Source of the DNA: Dastarcus helophoroides | Lineage: Eukaryota; Arthropoda; Insecta; Coleoptera; Bothrideridae | Direction of reading: 5' to 3' | Assembly (NCBI GenBank): GCA_028583605.1 | Contig: CM053331.1 | Coordinates: 38,938,783 to 39,002,782 of the forward strand | Length of the DNA: 64,000 nt | Shown here: piece after piece, positions 24,561 to 38,122 of the stretch | Layout: every line of letters starts with the position of its first letter | How positions within the stretch are numbered: position 1 is the stretch's first letter | The notes under the pieces: model-generated | What the model was told of the DNA's origin: nothing | Databases searched by the model: none | Seen by the model: only the letters and a program-made list of their open reading frames with translations | Program-made: the position numbers and the translations under genes

Positions 24561-27500
24561 TGATAAGCTACAGGTTGGAAAAATCTTCCATATGAAGACA
24601 AAATTTTAGTGAAAAAAGAAGCTACTACTGATGAACTTTTGTTTTCCATTAAAATTTTGACCACCAAAAGATTAATAACAAACACCAAATGACTAGAAGA
24701 TGAATCAATTGGTCCAAATACGTAAAATTATGATTGAAGACAAAATTATAGTGGAAAAAGAACCTAATACTGATGAACTTTCGATTTCCATTGAAACTTT
24801 GACCACCAAATGATTATTAACAACCACCAAATGGTCATTAAGGTAGATCGACTATGTCCAAATACGAAAAAATTCGGGTGGCGATATGCTATTGAGTTTT
24901 AAATGAGGCTTCTAGTTAGTTTCTAGAGTCTCCAGCATAAACAATCGATAAGCTACAGGTTGGGAAAATGTTCCATATGAAGACAAGATCCTAGTGGAAA
25001 AAGAAGCTATTACTGATGAACTTTCGTTTTCCATTAAAATTTTGACCATCAAATGATTATTAACAACCACCAAATGGTCATTAAGATGAATCGATCACGT
25101 CCAAATACTTAAAATTATGATGGAAGGCAAAATCACAGCGGAAAAATAACCTAACACCGATGAACTTTCGTTTTTCATTGAAATTTTGACCACCAAATGA
25201 TTATTAATAGTCACCAAATGGTCATTAAGATAGATCAACCATGTCCAAATACGTAAAATTATGTTTTTGCGTTTTAAAGATAGCCTCTGGTTAGTTTCAA
25301 GGACCTCCAGCCTAAACAATCGATAAGCTACAGGTTGGAAAAATTTTCCATGTGAAGACAAAATTGTTGTGGAAAAAGGAGCTATTACTGATAAACTTTC
25401 GTTTTTCATTAACATTTTGACCACCAAAAGATTAATAACAAGCAGCAAATGATTATAAGATGGATCAATTGGTCCAAATACGTAAAATTATGATGGAAGA
25501 CAAAATTACAGTGGAAAAAGAACCTAATACTGATAAACTTTCGGTTTTCATTGGAATTTTGACCACCAAATGATTATTAAGGAGCACCAAATGATTATAA
25601 GATGGATCGACCATGTCCAAATACTTAAAATTATGACGGAAGACAAAATTATAGCGGAAAAATAACCTAATACTGATGAACTTTCGTTTTTCATTGAAAT
25701 TTTGACCACCAAAAGATTAATAACAAACACCAAATGACTAAAAGATGAATCAATTGGTCCAAATACGTAAATTATGATGTAAGATAAAATTACAGTGAAA
25801 AAAGAACCTAATACTGATGAACTTTCGATTTTCATTAAAATTTTGACCACCAAATGACTGTTAACAACCACCAAATGGTCATTAAGATAGATCGACTATG
25901 TCCAAATACGTAAAATTAGGATGGCAATATGATATTGATTTTCAAATAAAGCTTCTAGTTAGCTTCTATGGTCTCCAGCATAAACAATCGATAAGCTTCA
26001 GGTTGGAAAAATTTTTCATATGAAGACAAAATTTTAGTGGAAAAAGACGCTATTACTGATGAACTTTCGTTTTCCATTAAAATTTTGACCACCAAATGAT
26101 TATAAAGAAACACCAAGTGATTAAAAGATGGATCGACCATGTCCAAATACTTAAAATTATGATGGAAGACAACATAACAGTGGAAAAATAACCTAATACT
26201 GATGAACTTTTGTTTTTCATTGAAATTTTGACCATCAATTGACTACTCATAACCACCAAATGGTCATTAAGATAGATCGCCCATGTCTAAATATATAAAA
26301 TTAGGATGGCAATATGCTCTCGAGTTTCAAATAAAGTTTCTGGTTAGTTACTAGAGTCTCCAGCATAAACAATCGATAAGCTACAGGTTGGAAAACTTTT
26401 CCATATGAAGACAAAATTGTAGTGGAAAAAGAATCCATTACTGGTGTACTTTCGTTTTCCACTAAAATTTTGACCACCAAATGATTATTGGGAAGCACCA
26501 AATGTATATAAGTTGGATCGACCATGTCCAACTACTTAAAATTGTGATATAAGACAAAATTACAGCGGAAAAAGAAGCTAAAAGTGATGAACTTTTGATT
26601 TTCATTAAAATTTTGATCACCAAAGGACTACTAACAACCACCAAATGGTTATTAAGATAGATCGACTATGTCCAAATATGTAAAATTAGGATGGCAATAC
26701 GCTATTAAGTTTCAAATCAAGCTTCTGGTTAGTTTCTAGAGTCTCCAGCATAAACAATCAATAAGCTACAGATCGGAAAAGTGTTTCCCATGAAGACAAA
26801 ATTGTGGTGGAAAAAGAAGCTATTACTGATGAACTTTCGTTTTCCATTAAAATTTTGACCACCAAATGATTATTAAGAAGCACCAAATGATTATAAAATG
26901 GATCGACCATGTCCAAATACTTAAAATTATGGTAAAAGACAACATTACAGTGGAAAAGGAACCTAATACTGATGAAACTTCGATTTTCATTGAAATTTTG
27001 ATCACCAAATGACTATTAACAACCACCAAATGGTCATTAAAATGGATCGAGCATATTCAAATGCATAAAATGATGAATGCAATATGCTACTAAGTTTAAA
27101 ATGAAGCTTCTGGTTAGTTTCTGGGATCTCTAGCATAAACAATCGGTAAGATACGGATCGGAAAAATGTTTCCCATGAAGACAAAATTGTAGTGGAAAAA
27201 GAAGCTACTAGTGATGAACTTTCGTTTTCCATTGAAATTTTGACGACCAAATTATTTTTGAGCAGCACCAAATGATTATAAGTTGGATCGACCATGTCCA
27301 AATGCGTAAAATTAGGATGGCGATATACTATCAAGTTACAAATGAAGCTTCTGGTTAGTTTCTAGAAAAAAAGAAGCCAATACTGATGAACTTTTGATTT
27401 TCATTGAAATTTTGATCACCAAAGGACTACTAACAACCACCAAATGGTTATTAAGATAGATCGACTATGTCCAAATATGTAAAATTAGGATGGCAATACG

Positions 27501-29802
27501 CTATTAAGTTTCAAATCAAGCTTCTGGTTAGTTTCTAGAGTCTCCAGCATAAACAATCAATAAGCTACAGATCGGAAAAGTGTTTCCCATGAAGACAAAA
27601 TTGTGGTGGAAAAAGAAGCTATTACTGATGAACTTTCGTTTTCCATTAAAATTTTGACCACCAAATGATTATTAAGAAGCACCAAATGATTATAAGATGG
27701 ATCGACCATGTCCAAATATTTAAAATTATGGTAAAAGACAACATTACAGTGGAAAAGGAACCTAATACTGATGAAACTTCGATTTTCATTGAAATTTTGA
27801 TCACCAAATGACTATTAACAATCACCAAATGGTCATTAAGATGGATCTAGCATGTTTAAATGCGTAAAATGATAAAAGCGATATGCTACTGAGTTTCAAA
27901 TGAAGCTTTTGGTTAGTTTCTAGGATCTTTAGCATAAACAATTGATAAGATACAGATCGAAAAAGTGTTTCCCATGAAGACAAAATTTTAGTGGAAAAAA
28001 AAGGTATTACTGATGAACTTTCGTTTTCCATTAAAATTTTAACAACCAAATGATTATTCAGAAGCACCAAATGATTATGAGTTGGATCGACCATGTCCAA
28101 ATATGTAAAATTATAATAGAAGACAAAATTACAGTGGAAAAAGAATCTAATACTGATGAATTGTCGATTTTTATTAAAATTTTGATCACCAAAAGACTAC
28201 TTACAACCACCAAATGGTCATTAAGATAGATCGATCACGTCGAAATACTTAAAATTAGGATGATGATATGCTACTGAATTTCAAATGAAACTTCAGGTTA
28301 ATTCTATAGATTCTCCAGCATAAACAAGCGATAAGCTACAGGTTGGAAAAATTTTTCATATGAAGACAAAATTTTAGTGGAAAAAGACGCTATTACTGAT
28401 GAACTTTCGTTTTCCATTAAAATTTTGACCACCAAATGATTATTAAGAAGCACCAAATGATTATAAGATGGATCGACCATGTCCAAATACTTAAAATTAT
28501 GGTGAAAGACAACATTACAGTGGAAAAAGAACCTAATACTGATGAATTTTCATTTTGCATTGAAATTTTGATCACCAAATGACTATTAACAACCACCAAA
28601 TGGTCATTAAGATGGATCGAACATGTTCAAATGCGTAAAATGATGAATGCGATATGCTACTGAGTTTCAAATAAAGCTTCTGGTTAGTTTCCAGGATCTC
28701 TAGCATAAACAATCGATAAGGTACAGATCGGAAAAGTGTTTCCCATGAAGACAAAATTGTAGTGGAAAAAGAAGCTATTACTGATGAACTTTCGTTTTCA
28801 ATTAAAATTTTAACCACCAAATGATTATTCAGAAGCACCAAATGATTATAAGTTGGATCGGCCATGTCCAAATATGTAAAAATATGATAGAAGACAAAAT
28901 TACAGTGGAAAAAGAACCTAATACTGATGAATTGTCGATTTTCATTGAAATTTTGATCACCAAAGAACTACGTACAACCACCAAATGGTCATTAAGATAC
29001 ATCAATTATTTCGAAATATTCAAAATTAGGATGGCAAGATGCTATTGAGTTTCAAATGAAGCTTTTGGTTAGTTTCTAGGGTCTCCAGCATAAACAATGG
29101 ATAAGCTACGGGTTGGAAAAATTTTCCATATGAAGACAAAATTGTAGTGGAAAAAGAAGCTATTACTGATGAACTTACGTTTTCTATTAAAATTTTGACC
29201 ACCAAATGATTATTGAGAAGCACCAAATGATTATAAATTGGATCGACCATGTCCAAATACTTAAAATTATGATGTAAGACAAAATTACAGTGGAAAAATA
29301 AGCGAATACTGATAAACTTTCAATTTTCATTGAAATTTTGACCACCAAATGACTATTAACAACCACCAAATGACTATTAATAACCACCAAATGACTATTA
29401 ACAACCACCAAATGGTCATTAGATAGATCGACCATGTCCAAATATCTAAAATTAGGATGGAGATATGCTATTGAGTTCCAAATGAAGCTTCTGGATAGTT
29501 TCTAGGGTCTCCAGCATAAACAATCGATAAACGACAGGTTGGGGAAATATTCCATATGAAGACAAAGTTTTAGTGGAAAAAGAAGCTACTACTGATGAAC
29601 TTTCGTTTTCCCTTGAAATTTTGACTGCCAAATGATTATTAACTAGCACCAAAGAAGCTTCTGGTTAAATTCTAAGGTCTCCAGCGTAAACCAATCGATA
29701 AGCTACAGCTTGGAAGAATGTACCATATAAAGACAAAATTATAATGGAAAAAGAAAATATTTCTGATGAATTTTCCTTCTTCATTGAAATTTTGACCACC
29801 AA
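24561..29802. repeat. 240-bp satellite array, block 2b with ~385-bp higher-order repeat
   Basis: Long (~240 bp) and short (~145 bp) monomers alternate to give a composite unit of about 385 bp. Markers such as CCAAATGATTATTAAGAAGC recur near 26865, 27663 and 28432. The segments 26560-26930 and 27370-27740 are almost identical, showing recent exchange. Minus-strand frames of 60-117 codons recur once per unit and are satellite translations. A local triplication of CAAATGACTATTAA(C/T)AACCAC lies at 29347-29412. Confidence 0.95.
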
Positions 29803-30300
29803 AAACATCGCTCAGTATTAAGAATGGGTTTTAATTGAATGCAAAAGATTATGATGAAGTTCCTATTTAGTTGCAGACGAAGCGTCTGATATGGTAAATT
29901 ACTATGAGCTTAGAATATTTAGATATCACTATAGCTGATCTTTCCGATTTTTTGTTCGCTGGATTTATTTTCAAATTCCCAAAATATCATGAAAGGAACT
30001 TGGGGTGGTTCCGCAAAGTCCAGATGAATTTTGATCAAAATAATTCATTGGCTTCTGCGCTATTAACACCTTAAAAACCAACGAAATCTTATAAATTTAA
30101 ACGAGCCAATTTTCTATATAAATATGTATACATTTGGGATCTCAGAAACTGCTTTAACGATTTCGATGGAATTTTCTTTTTGGTCAAGCTTTTGCTTTAG
30201 AGCCCATTAAAATTGTTGTTTTTACTGAAAAAACCCGATTTTCTACAATAAAAAACATGTTCTTTACAGCCATCTCAAATTATAGTCAAAATGGATTAAC
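29803..30300. repeat. Downstream flank of satellite block 2 joined to an upstream-flank copy
   Basis: 29803-30080 repeats the flank at 18366-18590. 30115-30300 repeats the flank at 22437-22619 (TATATAAATATGTATA, TCTCAGAAACTGC, CTTTTTGGTCAAGC). The order flank A, array, flank B, flank A is what a tandemly repeated or dimeric larger element would leave. Confidence 0.75.
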
Positions 30301-30799
30301 TACATTAAAAATGATGCAAAAATCGTGCCCAAAGTTAGTGTTGATAAAAAAGTGTAGAAGAAATTTTAAGTGTTCATACATACCATAGATCCTACTAATC
30401 CCAAGCGAACTTTGGAGTATTTTTTCATGACCATCCGCCAGATGACATAAGCCATTTCGAGGCAGCTGCAGCACCCACAGACCTTGATCACAGACAACTA
30501 ACGCTTTATCTCTTCGACACAATAAACACTATGAAACATACACTACCTATGCAACCATGGTAAAATAATTACGCGATATGCAGTTATTTATGTAACGTCC
30601 CGATAAGATTGTTTATAAAACCAGACGAAACCTATTCCTTGTTTGCACCTTTCTAGCTTACTCAAATATTTTAACAACCGCCTCTCCAACCCGAATACAC
30701 CGGCGATAAATTTGCATCTCGATCTAGGAGGCGCACCTAACATAAACAATAACAATCGACGATTTTCGTATCAAGGACGACAGAGATAATTTATTTATG
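30301..30799. other. Low-repeat stretch, possible minus-strand exon
   Basis: No gene is established. A strong donor-like GGATCTATG/GTATGT lies on the minus strand at 30383, and a CTGCAG acceptor-like site ends at 30466, bracketing 82 bp with an open frame. The sequence is discussed as a weak candidate in the findings. A TTTATAAAAC box on the plus strand is near 30612. Confidence 0.3.
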
Positions 30800-31100
30800 A
30801 TGTCGTTTTAATTCAAAGTTGACAGACGGACGCGAGCGCGAATTGGAAACGGACGGACGCAACAGCGCCGTTTAAAAGGTGAGACCGCCGCGTCCGGTTA
30901 TCCGTGCAGGAAACAAATGACTGCGCCTGCTGGTAAGCACAGCACACGTGCTTTTTCGCGGAGTAGCGGCATAGGTGGCAGAAAGCGAAACGGTTGATTG
31001 TTGTGGAAGTTCGCCGCGGAAAATGACAGATGATGGACAGCACCGTACTCGGATCGTACGGGGCAACAACTTTTGCTGGCGGATGGCTTCATTTCTTGAT
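30800..31100. promoter_or_regulatory. CpG-rich patch, possible promoter and first exon
   Basis: This 300-bp patch is clearly richer in G+C and CpG than its surroundings, with GACGCGAGCGCGAATTGG, CCGCCGCGTCCGG and TTCGCCGCGG. It lacks stops in several frames, as GC-rich DNA often does. A donor-like AAAAG/GTGAGA lies at 30879 on the plus strand. It could be a non-coding first exon and promoter, but no downstream exon is visible, so the orientation and gene are unknown. Confidence 0.25.
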
Positions 31101-31365
31101 TTCTTTAGTCACATTTTCGTAACGGTAAAAAGATATTTGAGAGCGCTCACTAGTGAAATGCTTAGGGCCACATGAAGCTTAATTCGCCATTGTTTTTTTG
31201 ATTATCTTTTATAAATTAGTTCGCAATTTTTTTCCTCAAAATTGTTTCAGGAGTTATTTGCTGGTAAATTCATCCCCCAGTCATCGGAATGTCAAATTTT
31301 GAGAAAATAATCACGAAATCAGTTAAATTTGCGTAGTTATATAATTAACTTATAATTGGTTGTTG
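31101..31365. other. AT-rich non-coding stretch
   Basis: Nothing supported between the CpG-rich patch and the start of the 265-bp satellite. Confidence 0.5.
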
Positions 31366-34300
31366 AGAGGGGGGGCACCGACAATTTTACATATTTTTTA
31401 TCATAACTCAAAAACTACGTGGTTTAAAATTATGAAAAAATCAGTTTTAAATTAAACAAACAAAGAGCTTTTATACGATACCCCACTTGAACCCCTTTAA
31501 ATTATGACCCCACCCCCCAGTTCGGATATATCGGTAAACATTCTAAGATGTGCAGTAAAATTTTCATAATAATCTTCCACAATTATTAATGTTTGATTTT
31601 TTGACATGTATCTTTTGGTAATTGAGGGGGGGGGACAATACCGAATTTTACATATTTCTTATTATAACTGAAAAACTACGCGGCCTAAAAATACGAAAAA
31701 ATCAATTTTAGAATATACAAGCAAAGAGCTTTCATATGATACCCCACTTGAACCCCTTTAAATAATGATGCCCCCTCTCAGCTAAAATTTTCTGGTGAAC
31801 AGGTTGTGTGGGTAAATTAACCTAGTTTTTTACAAACCTTATTTATTTTTAGATTTTTCGGTTCGTTTATTTTGATAACTGAAAGGGGCCATGGCCAATT
31901 TTACCCATTTTTTATCATTACTCAAAAACTACTCGGTATAAAATTACAAAAAAATCAGTTTTAAAATAAACAAAGAAAGTACTTTTATATGATACCCCAC
32001 TCGGATCCCTTTTAATGTTGACCCCACCCCCCAATTCGGTTGTCTTGATAACCAGTTTAAGTTGTCCAGTTAGTTTTACATAATTTACTATTAGTGCGAA
32101 TTTTTTATATTTTTCAGTCTGTTTATTTTGGTAATTGGGGGAGGGGGCAATGCTTAATTTTACATATTTTTTATCATAACTTAAAAACCACGCGGTCCAA
32201 AATTACAACAAAAAAAACAGTTTTAGAATATGCAAACAAAGCGCTTTCATACGATACCCCACTTGAACCCCTTTAAATGACGACCCCACTATGCCCCACC
32301 CCAAATTTGAATGTTCTGATAGTTAATCCAAGTTGTAACGTCAAACTCACTTAATTAACTACTACAATTATTTATTTTTAGATTTTTCGACTTGTAGATT
32401 TTGATATTTGAAGGGGGGCTATGCTTAATTTCACCCTTTTTTTATCATAACTCAAAAACTATGCTGTGTAAAATTACAAAAAAATCAGTTTTAAAATATA
32501 CAAAGAAAGCGCTTGTATATGATACCCCACTTGGACCCCTTTTAATGTTGACCCCACCCCCAATTCGGATGTTTTGATAACCAGTTTAAGTTGTCGAGTT
32601 ATATTTACATAATTAACTACTAGCGCGAATTATTTATATTTCTCGGTCTGTTTATTTTGGTAATTGGGGGAGGGGGCAATGCTTAATTTTACATATTTTT
32701 TATCATAACTTAAAAACCACGCGGTCCAAAATTACAAAAAAAAAACAGTTTTAGAATATGCAAACAAAGCGCTTTTATACGATACCCCACTTGAACCCCT
32801 TTAAATGACGACCCCACTATGCCCCACCCCCACATTTGAATGTTCTGATAGTTAATCCAAGTTGTAACGTCAAACTAACTTAATTAACTACTACAATTAA
32901 AATATAAGATCTTTCGGCTTGCTTATTTTGATATTTGAAGGGGGGCTATGCTTAATTTCATCCATTTTTTATGCTAACTCAAAAACTACGCAGCATAAAA
33001 TTTAAAAAAAAAATCAGTTTTAAAATATGCAACGAAAGCGCTTTTATATGATACCCCACTTGGACCCCTTTTAATATTGACCCCATTTGATCCCACCCCC
33101 AATTCGGATGTCTTGATAACCAGTCTAAGTTGTCTAGTTAAATTTATCTAATTAACTACTAGCGCGAATTATTTTAGATTTTCCGGTCTGTATAGTTTGG
33201 TAATTGGGGGGGAGAGGGGGGGTCAATGCTCAATTTACCATATTTTTTATAAGTTTAAAACTACGCTGTCTAAAATTACAAAAAAAATAATTTTAGAATA
33301 TGCAAACAAAGCGCTTCTATACGACACCACACTTGAACCCCTTTAAATGATGACTCCACTACCCCACCTCCCAATTCGGATGTTCCGGTAATTAATCCAA
33401 ATTAAACAGTCAAATTCACATAATTATCTACCACAATTATTTATTTTTTGATTTTTCTGCTCGTATATTTTGATATTTGAAGGGGGGCAATGCTCCATTT
33501 CACCCATTTTTTATCATAACTCAAAAACTACGCGGCATAAAATTCCAAAAAAATCAGTTTTAAAATATACAAAGAAAGCGCTTTTATATGATACCCCACT
33601 TAGACCCCTTTTAATGTTGGCCCCACCCCCAATTCGGATGTCTTGATAACCAGTTTAAGTTGTCCAGTTATATTTACATAATTAACTACTAGCGCTAATT
33701 ATTTATATTTTTCGGTATGTTTATTTTGGTAATTGGGGAAGGGGGCAATCTCAATTTTATATATTTTTTATCATAACTTAAAAACCACGCGGTCTAAAAT
33801 TACAAAAAAATAAGTTTTAGAATATACAAACAAAGCGCTTTCATACGATACCCCACTTGAACTCCTTTAAATGACGACCCCAGTATGCCCCACCCCCAAT
33901 TCGGATGTTCTGGTAGTTTATCCAAGTTATACAGTTCAATTCACATAAATATCTACTACAATTATTTATTTTTAGATTTTTTGGCTTGTTTATTTTGATA
34001 TTTGAAGGGAGGCTATGCCTAATTTCACCCATTTTTTATCATAACTCAAAAACTACGCGGTGTAAAATTACAAAAAAAATTAATTTTAGAAAAGGCAAAA
34101 CAACGCGCTTTTATATGATACCCCACTTGAACCCCTTTTAATGTTAATCCAACTTGACCCCACCCCCCCAATTCGGATGTCCTGATAACCAATCTAAATT
34201 GTCCAGTTAAAGTTTTTTAATTAATTACTAGCGCGAATTATTTAGATTTTTCTGTCTGTTAATTTTGGTAATTGGAGGAGGGGACAATGCTCAATTTTAC

Positions 34301-36410
34301 AATTTTTTATCATAACTTAAAAACCACGCGGTCTTAAATTACAAAAAAGTTAGTTTTAGAATTAGCAAAAGAAGCGCTTTTATACGATACCCCACTTGAA
34401 CCCCTTTAAATGATAACTCTTACTGCCCCACCACCCCCCAATTTGAATGTTCTGATAGTTAATTTAAGTTGGACCATCAAATTCACATAAATATCTACTA
34501 CAATTATTTATTTTTAGATTTTTTGGCTTGTTCCGATAATTGAAGGGGGACAATACTCAATTTCACATATTTCTTGTTATAACTCAAAAACTGCACGGTT
34601 TAAAATTACAAAAAAATTAATTTTAAAATATACAAACAACGCGCTTTTATATGATACCCCACTTGAACCTCTTTTAATGTTGACCTCACTTGACTCCGCC
34701 CCCAATTCGGATGTCCTGATAACCAATCTACATGGTCCAGTTAAATTTTTCTAATTAATTACTAGCGCGAATTATTTTGATTTTTTTTATTTATATTTCT
34801 CGGTCTGTTTATTTTGGTAATTGGGGGAGGGGGCAATGGTTAATTTTACATATTTTTATCATAATTTAAAAACTACGCGGTCTAAAATATAAAAAAAATC
34901 AGTTTAAGAATATGCAAACGAAGCGCTTTCATACGATACCCCACTTGAACCCCTTTTAATGACGACCCCACTATGCCCCACCCCCAATTTGGATGTTCTG
35001 GTAGTTAATCCAAGTTGTACAGTCAAATTTACTTAAATATCTACTACAATTGTTTATTTTTAGATTTTTCGGCTTGTATATTTTCAAAATTGAGGGGGGA
35101 CAATGGTCAATTTTTCATATTTTTTGTCACAGCTCTAAAACAAAGTGGTTTAAAATTACTAAAAAATTAATTTTAAAATCTGCATAGAGGGCGCTTTTAT
35201 ATGATACCCCGCTTGGACCCCTTTTAATGCTGACCCTACTCCCAATTTGGATGTGTTAATAACTAGTCCAAGTTGTTCAGTTAATTTTACCTAATTAATT
35301 ACTAGCGCGAATTGTTTTAGATTTTATTATTATTTTGATAACTGATTGGGGACAATGCTCCATTTTACATATTTTTTGTTATAACTTAAAAACTGCGCAA
35401 AGTAAAATTACAAAAAAATCAGTTTTAGAATATACAAACAACGCGCTTTTATATGATACCCCACTTGAACCCCTTTTAATGTTGTCCCAACTTGACCCCA
35501 CCCCCAATTTGGATGTCCTGATAACCAGGCTAAGTTGTCCAATTAAATTTACATAATTTACTACTGGCGCTAATTATTTTAGATTTTTCGATCTGTATAT
35601 TTTGAGAACTGACGGGTGACAATGCTAAATTTCTTATATTTTTTATCATAACTCAAAAACCATGCGATCTAAAATTACAAAAAAATCAGTTTTAGAATAT
35701 GCAAACAACGCACTTTCATACGATACCCCACTTGAATCCCTTCTTCAAATGTTGTCCCCCCCCCCCAATTTCGATACCATGATAAGCAGTCTTAGTTGCT
35801 TAGTTAAATTCACATAATTAACTTCTAGCGCGAATTATTTTCTATTTTTTGGTATATTTTGGTGAATGACAGAGGGGGGCAATGCTCAATTTTACGTATC
35901 TTTTAGCATAAATTAAACAACCAAAAATAAGTAAACAATTCAAATTTTGCAGTCAAATTTACGTAATTATTATCTATTATTTACAATTATTTAAAATTTT
36001 TCGGATTGTATATTTTGATAATTGAGGGGGGACAATGTTTGATTTTCCATATTTTTGATCACATCTCAAAAACTAAGTTATTTAAAATTACAAAAAAATC
36101 AGTTTTGGAATATGCCAGTAAAGCGCTTTCATATGATACCCCACTTGGACCCCTTTAACTGTTGACCCCACTCCCCCCCACAATTTAGATGTTCTGATAA
36201 AGTTCTAGTTGCTCGGTTAAATTCACATAATAAACAACTAGCGCGAATTATTTTCGATTTTTCGGTTTATGTATTTTGTTGATTGAGAGAGGGGGCAATG
36301 CTCAATTTTACATATTTTTTATTATAATTGGAAACCAGTGCAACCCAAAGTTACAAAAAAATCGATTTTGCAATTTGCCCCCAAAGCGCTTTCATACGAT
36401 ACCCCACTTG
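31366..36410. repeat. Approximately 265-bp satellite, about 19 monomers
   Basis: Each monomer carries GATACCCCACTTGAACCCC, TTTTTTATCATAACTCAAAA, a G-run (GAGGGGGGG-type) followed by CAATGCT, a C-run (CACCCCCCAATTCGGATGT) and TACTAGCGCGAATTATTT. The GATACCCCAC core occurs at spacings of roughly 255-285 bp, for example near 31476, 31736, 31991, 32254 and 32521. Odd and even monomers differ (TACGATACC with GACGACCCCACTATGCCCC against TATGATACC with GTTGACCCC), giving a dimeric higher-order repeat of about 530 bp in the middle. Short frames here are not genes. Confidence 0.95.
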
Positions 36411-37430
36411 AACTACTTTCAATGTAATAAAGCATTTTTATTCAATACCCCACCATGCCAAAATTTTACATATTTTTTATCATTACTCGAAAACAATGCT
36501 ACCTAAAATTACAAAGAAATCGATTTTGGAATTTGCAAATAAAGCGCTTTCATACGATACCCCACATGAACTACTTTCAATGTAATAAAGCATTTTTATT
36601 CAATACCCCACCATGCCAAACTTTTACATATTTTTTATCATAACTCGAAAACAATGCCACCCAAAATGACAAAAAAATCGAATTTGCAATTTGCCCACAA
36701 AGCGCTTTCATACGATACCCCACTTGACCTGCTTTAAATGTAATAAAGCATTTTTATTCAATACCCCACCATGCCAAAATTTTACATATTTGTTATCATA
36801 ACTCGAAAACAATGCCACCTAAAATTACAAAGAAATCGATTTTGGAATTTGCAAATAAAGCGCTTTCATACGATACCCCACATGAACTACTTTCAATGTA
36901 ATAAAGCATTTTTATTCAATACCCCACCATGCCAAACTTTTACATATTTTTTATCATAACTCGAAAACAATGCCACCCAAAATGACAAAAAAATCGAATT
37001 TGCAATTTGCCCACAAAGCGCTTTTATACGATACCCCACTTGAACTACTTTCAATGTAATAAAGCATTTTTATTCAATACCCCGCCATGCCAAAATTTTA
37101 CATATTTGTTATCATAACTCGAAAACAATGCCACCTAAAATTACAAAGAAATCGATTTTGGAATTTGCAAATAAAGCGCTTTCATACGATACCCCACATG
37201 AACTACTTTCAATGTAATAAAGCATTTTTATTCAATACCCCACCATGCCAAACTTTTACATATTTTTTATCATAACTCGAAAACAATGCCACCTAAAAAT
37301 ACAAAGAAATCGATTTCGGAAATTGCACACAAAACGCTTTTATACGACACCCCACTTGAACTACTTTAAAAGGAATAAAGCATTTTTATTCAATACCCCA
37401 CCATGCCAAAATTTTATGCCCGAAATTTCA
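36411..37430. repeat. 158-bp satellite derived from the 265-bp family, 316-bp dimers
   Basis: Monomers of 158 bp carry AATAAAGCATTTTTATTCAA, ACCCCACCATGCCAAA, TATCATAACTCGAAAACAAT and GATACCCCACATGAACTAC. Two monomer types alternate, so near-identical 62-codon frames recur every 316 bp (36455, 36771, 37087). It shares the TACATATTTTTTATCATAAC and GATACCCCAC blocks with the 265-bp family but has lost the segment between them. Confidence 0.95.
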
Positions 37431-37999
37431 GGTGACAGCAATTAGAAATATAAATATTTTTTGACTTCTAAAAATAAAATAAAAAATAATAAAAAAAAAG
37501 TTTTACATTTTGGTCAAATTTCAGGTAACGTTGATAATTAACGAGCACCACACACAATTTTTTTTTGACGTAGGAAGCGCCAAACAGCTGACATTTGGGT
37601 GTATACTATTTTGTGTGGATTTTAATTTAGCTGAATCAATTTAGCTAAATCAACTTGACTAAATTAAAATCTGTCAACTTTTTAATATGAAGTGGCTATG
37701 AGTTGCATTGGTTCGTAAATTGCTTGGTCATAATCATAATATTCATAATTACCCCACCACCATATATAGTGCGACCAATGTGTGTCAAATTGTTTACATA
37801 ATTACACCTCCATTGACTAACTCTATGAGCAATTTCAAGCTTTTTAAGATAATAATGCGCTCGGTAGAATTTTTTAACTGAATCCGATGTTTTTGCGTTT
37901 ATGTTGGATTAAAATTGCTGAAACTGGAACATTTTAATAATCGTTTCAGCAGCTGTAGCTGCACTGAGATTTGTAAATTTTTTTCTAAAATTGAAATAC
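37431..37999. other. AT-rich non-coding stretch
   Basis: Nothing supported. A short run of TTTAGCTGAATCAATTTAGC-like words lies at 37625-37665. Confidence 0.5.
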
Positions 38000-38122
38000 A
38001 AATCTTGTCCCCTGAAACCAAGAATGATTAAAAACACAACAAAGGTTGCTTGGCTGTCGAAACGCGTTAGAGTAACCTTTGTTGTGTTTTCTAATCATTC
38101 TTGGTTTCAGGGGACAAGATTT
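38000..38122. mobile_element. Foldback hairpin element, copy 1
   Basis: Arms of about 50 bp (38000-38050 and 38071-38122) are nearly perfect reverse complements, beginning AAATCTTGTCCCCTGAAACC, around a ~20-bp loop. Related hairpins occur at 51091-51226 and 59164-59253, with a half copy at 42624-42662, so it is a dispersed foldback/MITE family. The right flank TTTTTGAAGATAACCAAGGA is also shared, so the mobile unit extends past the hairpin. Confidence 0.85.
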
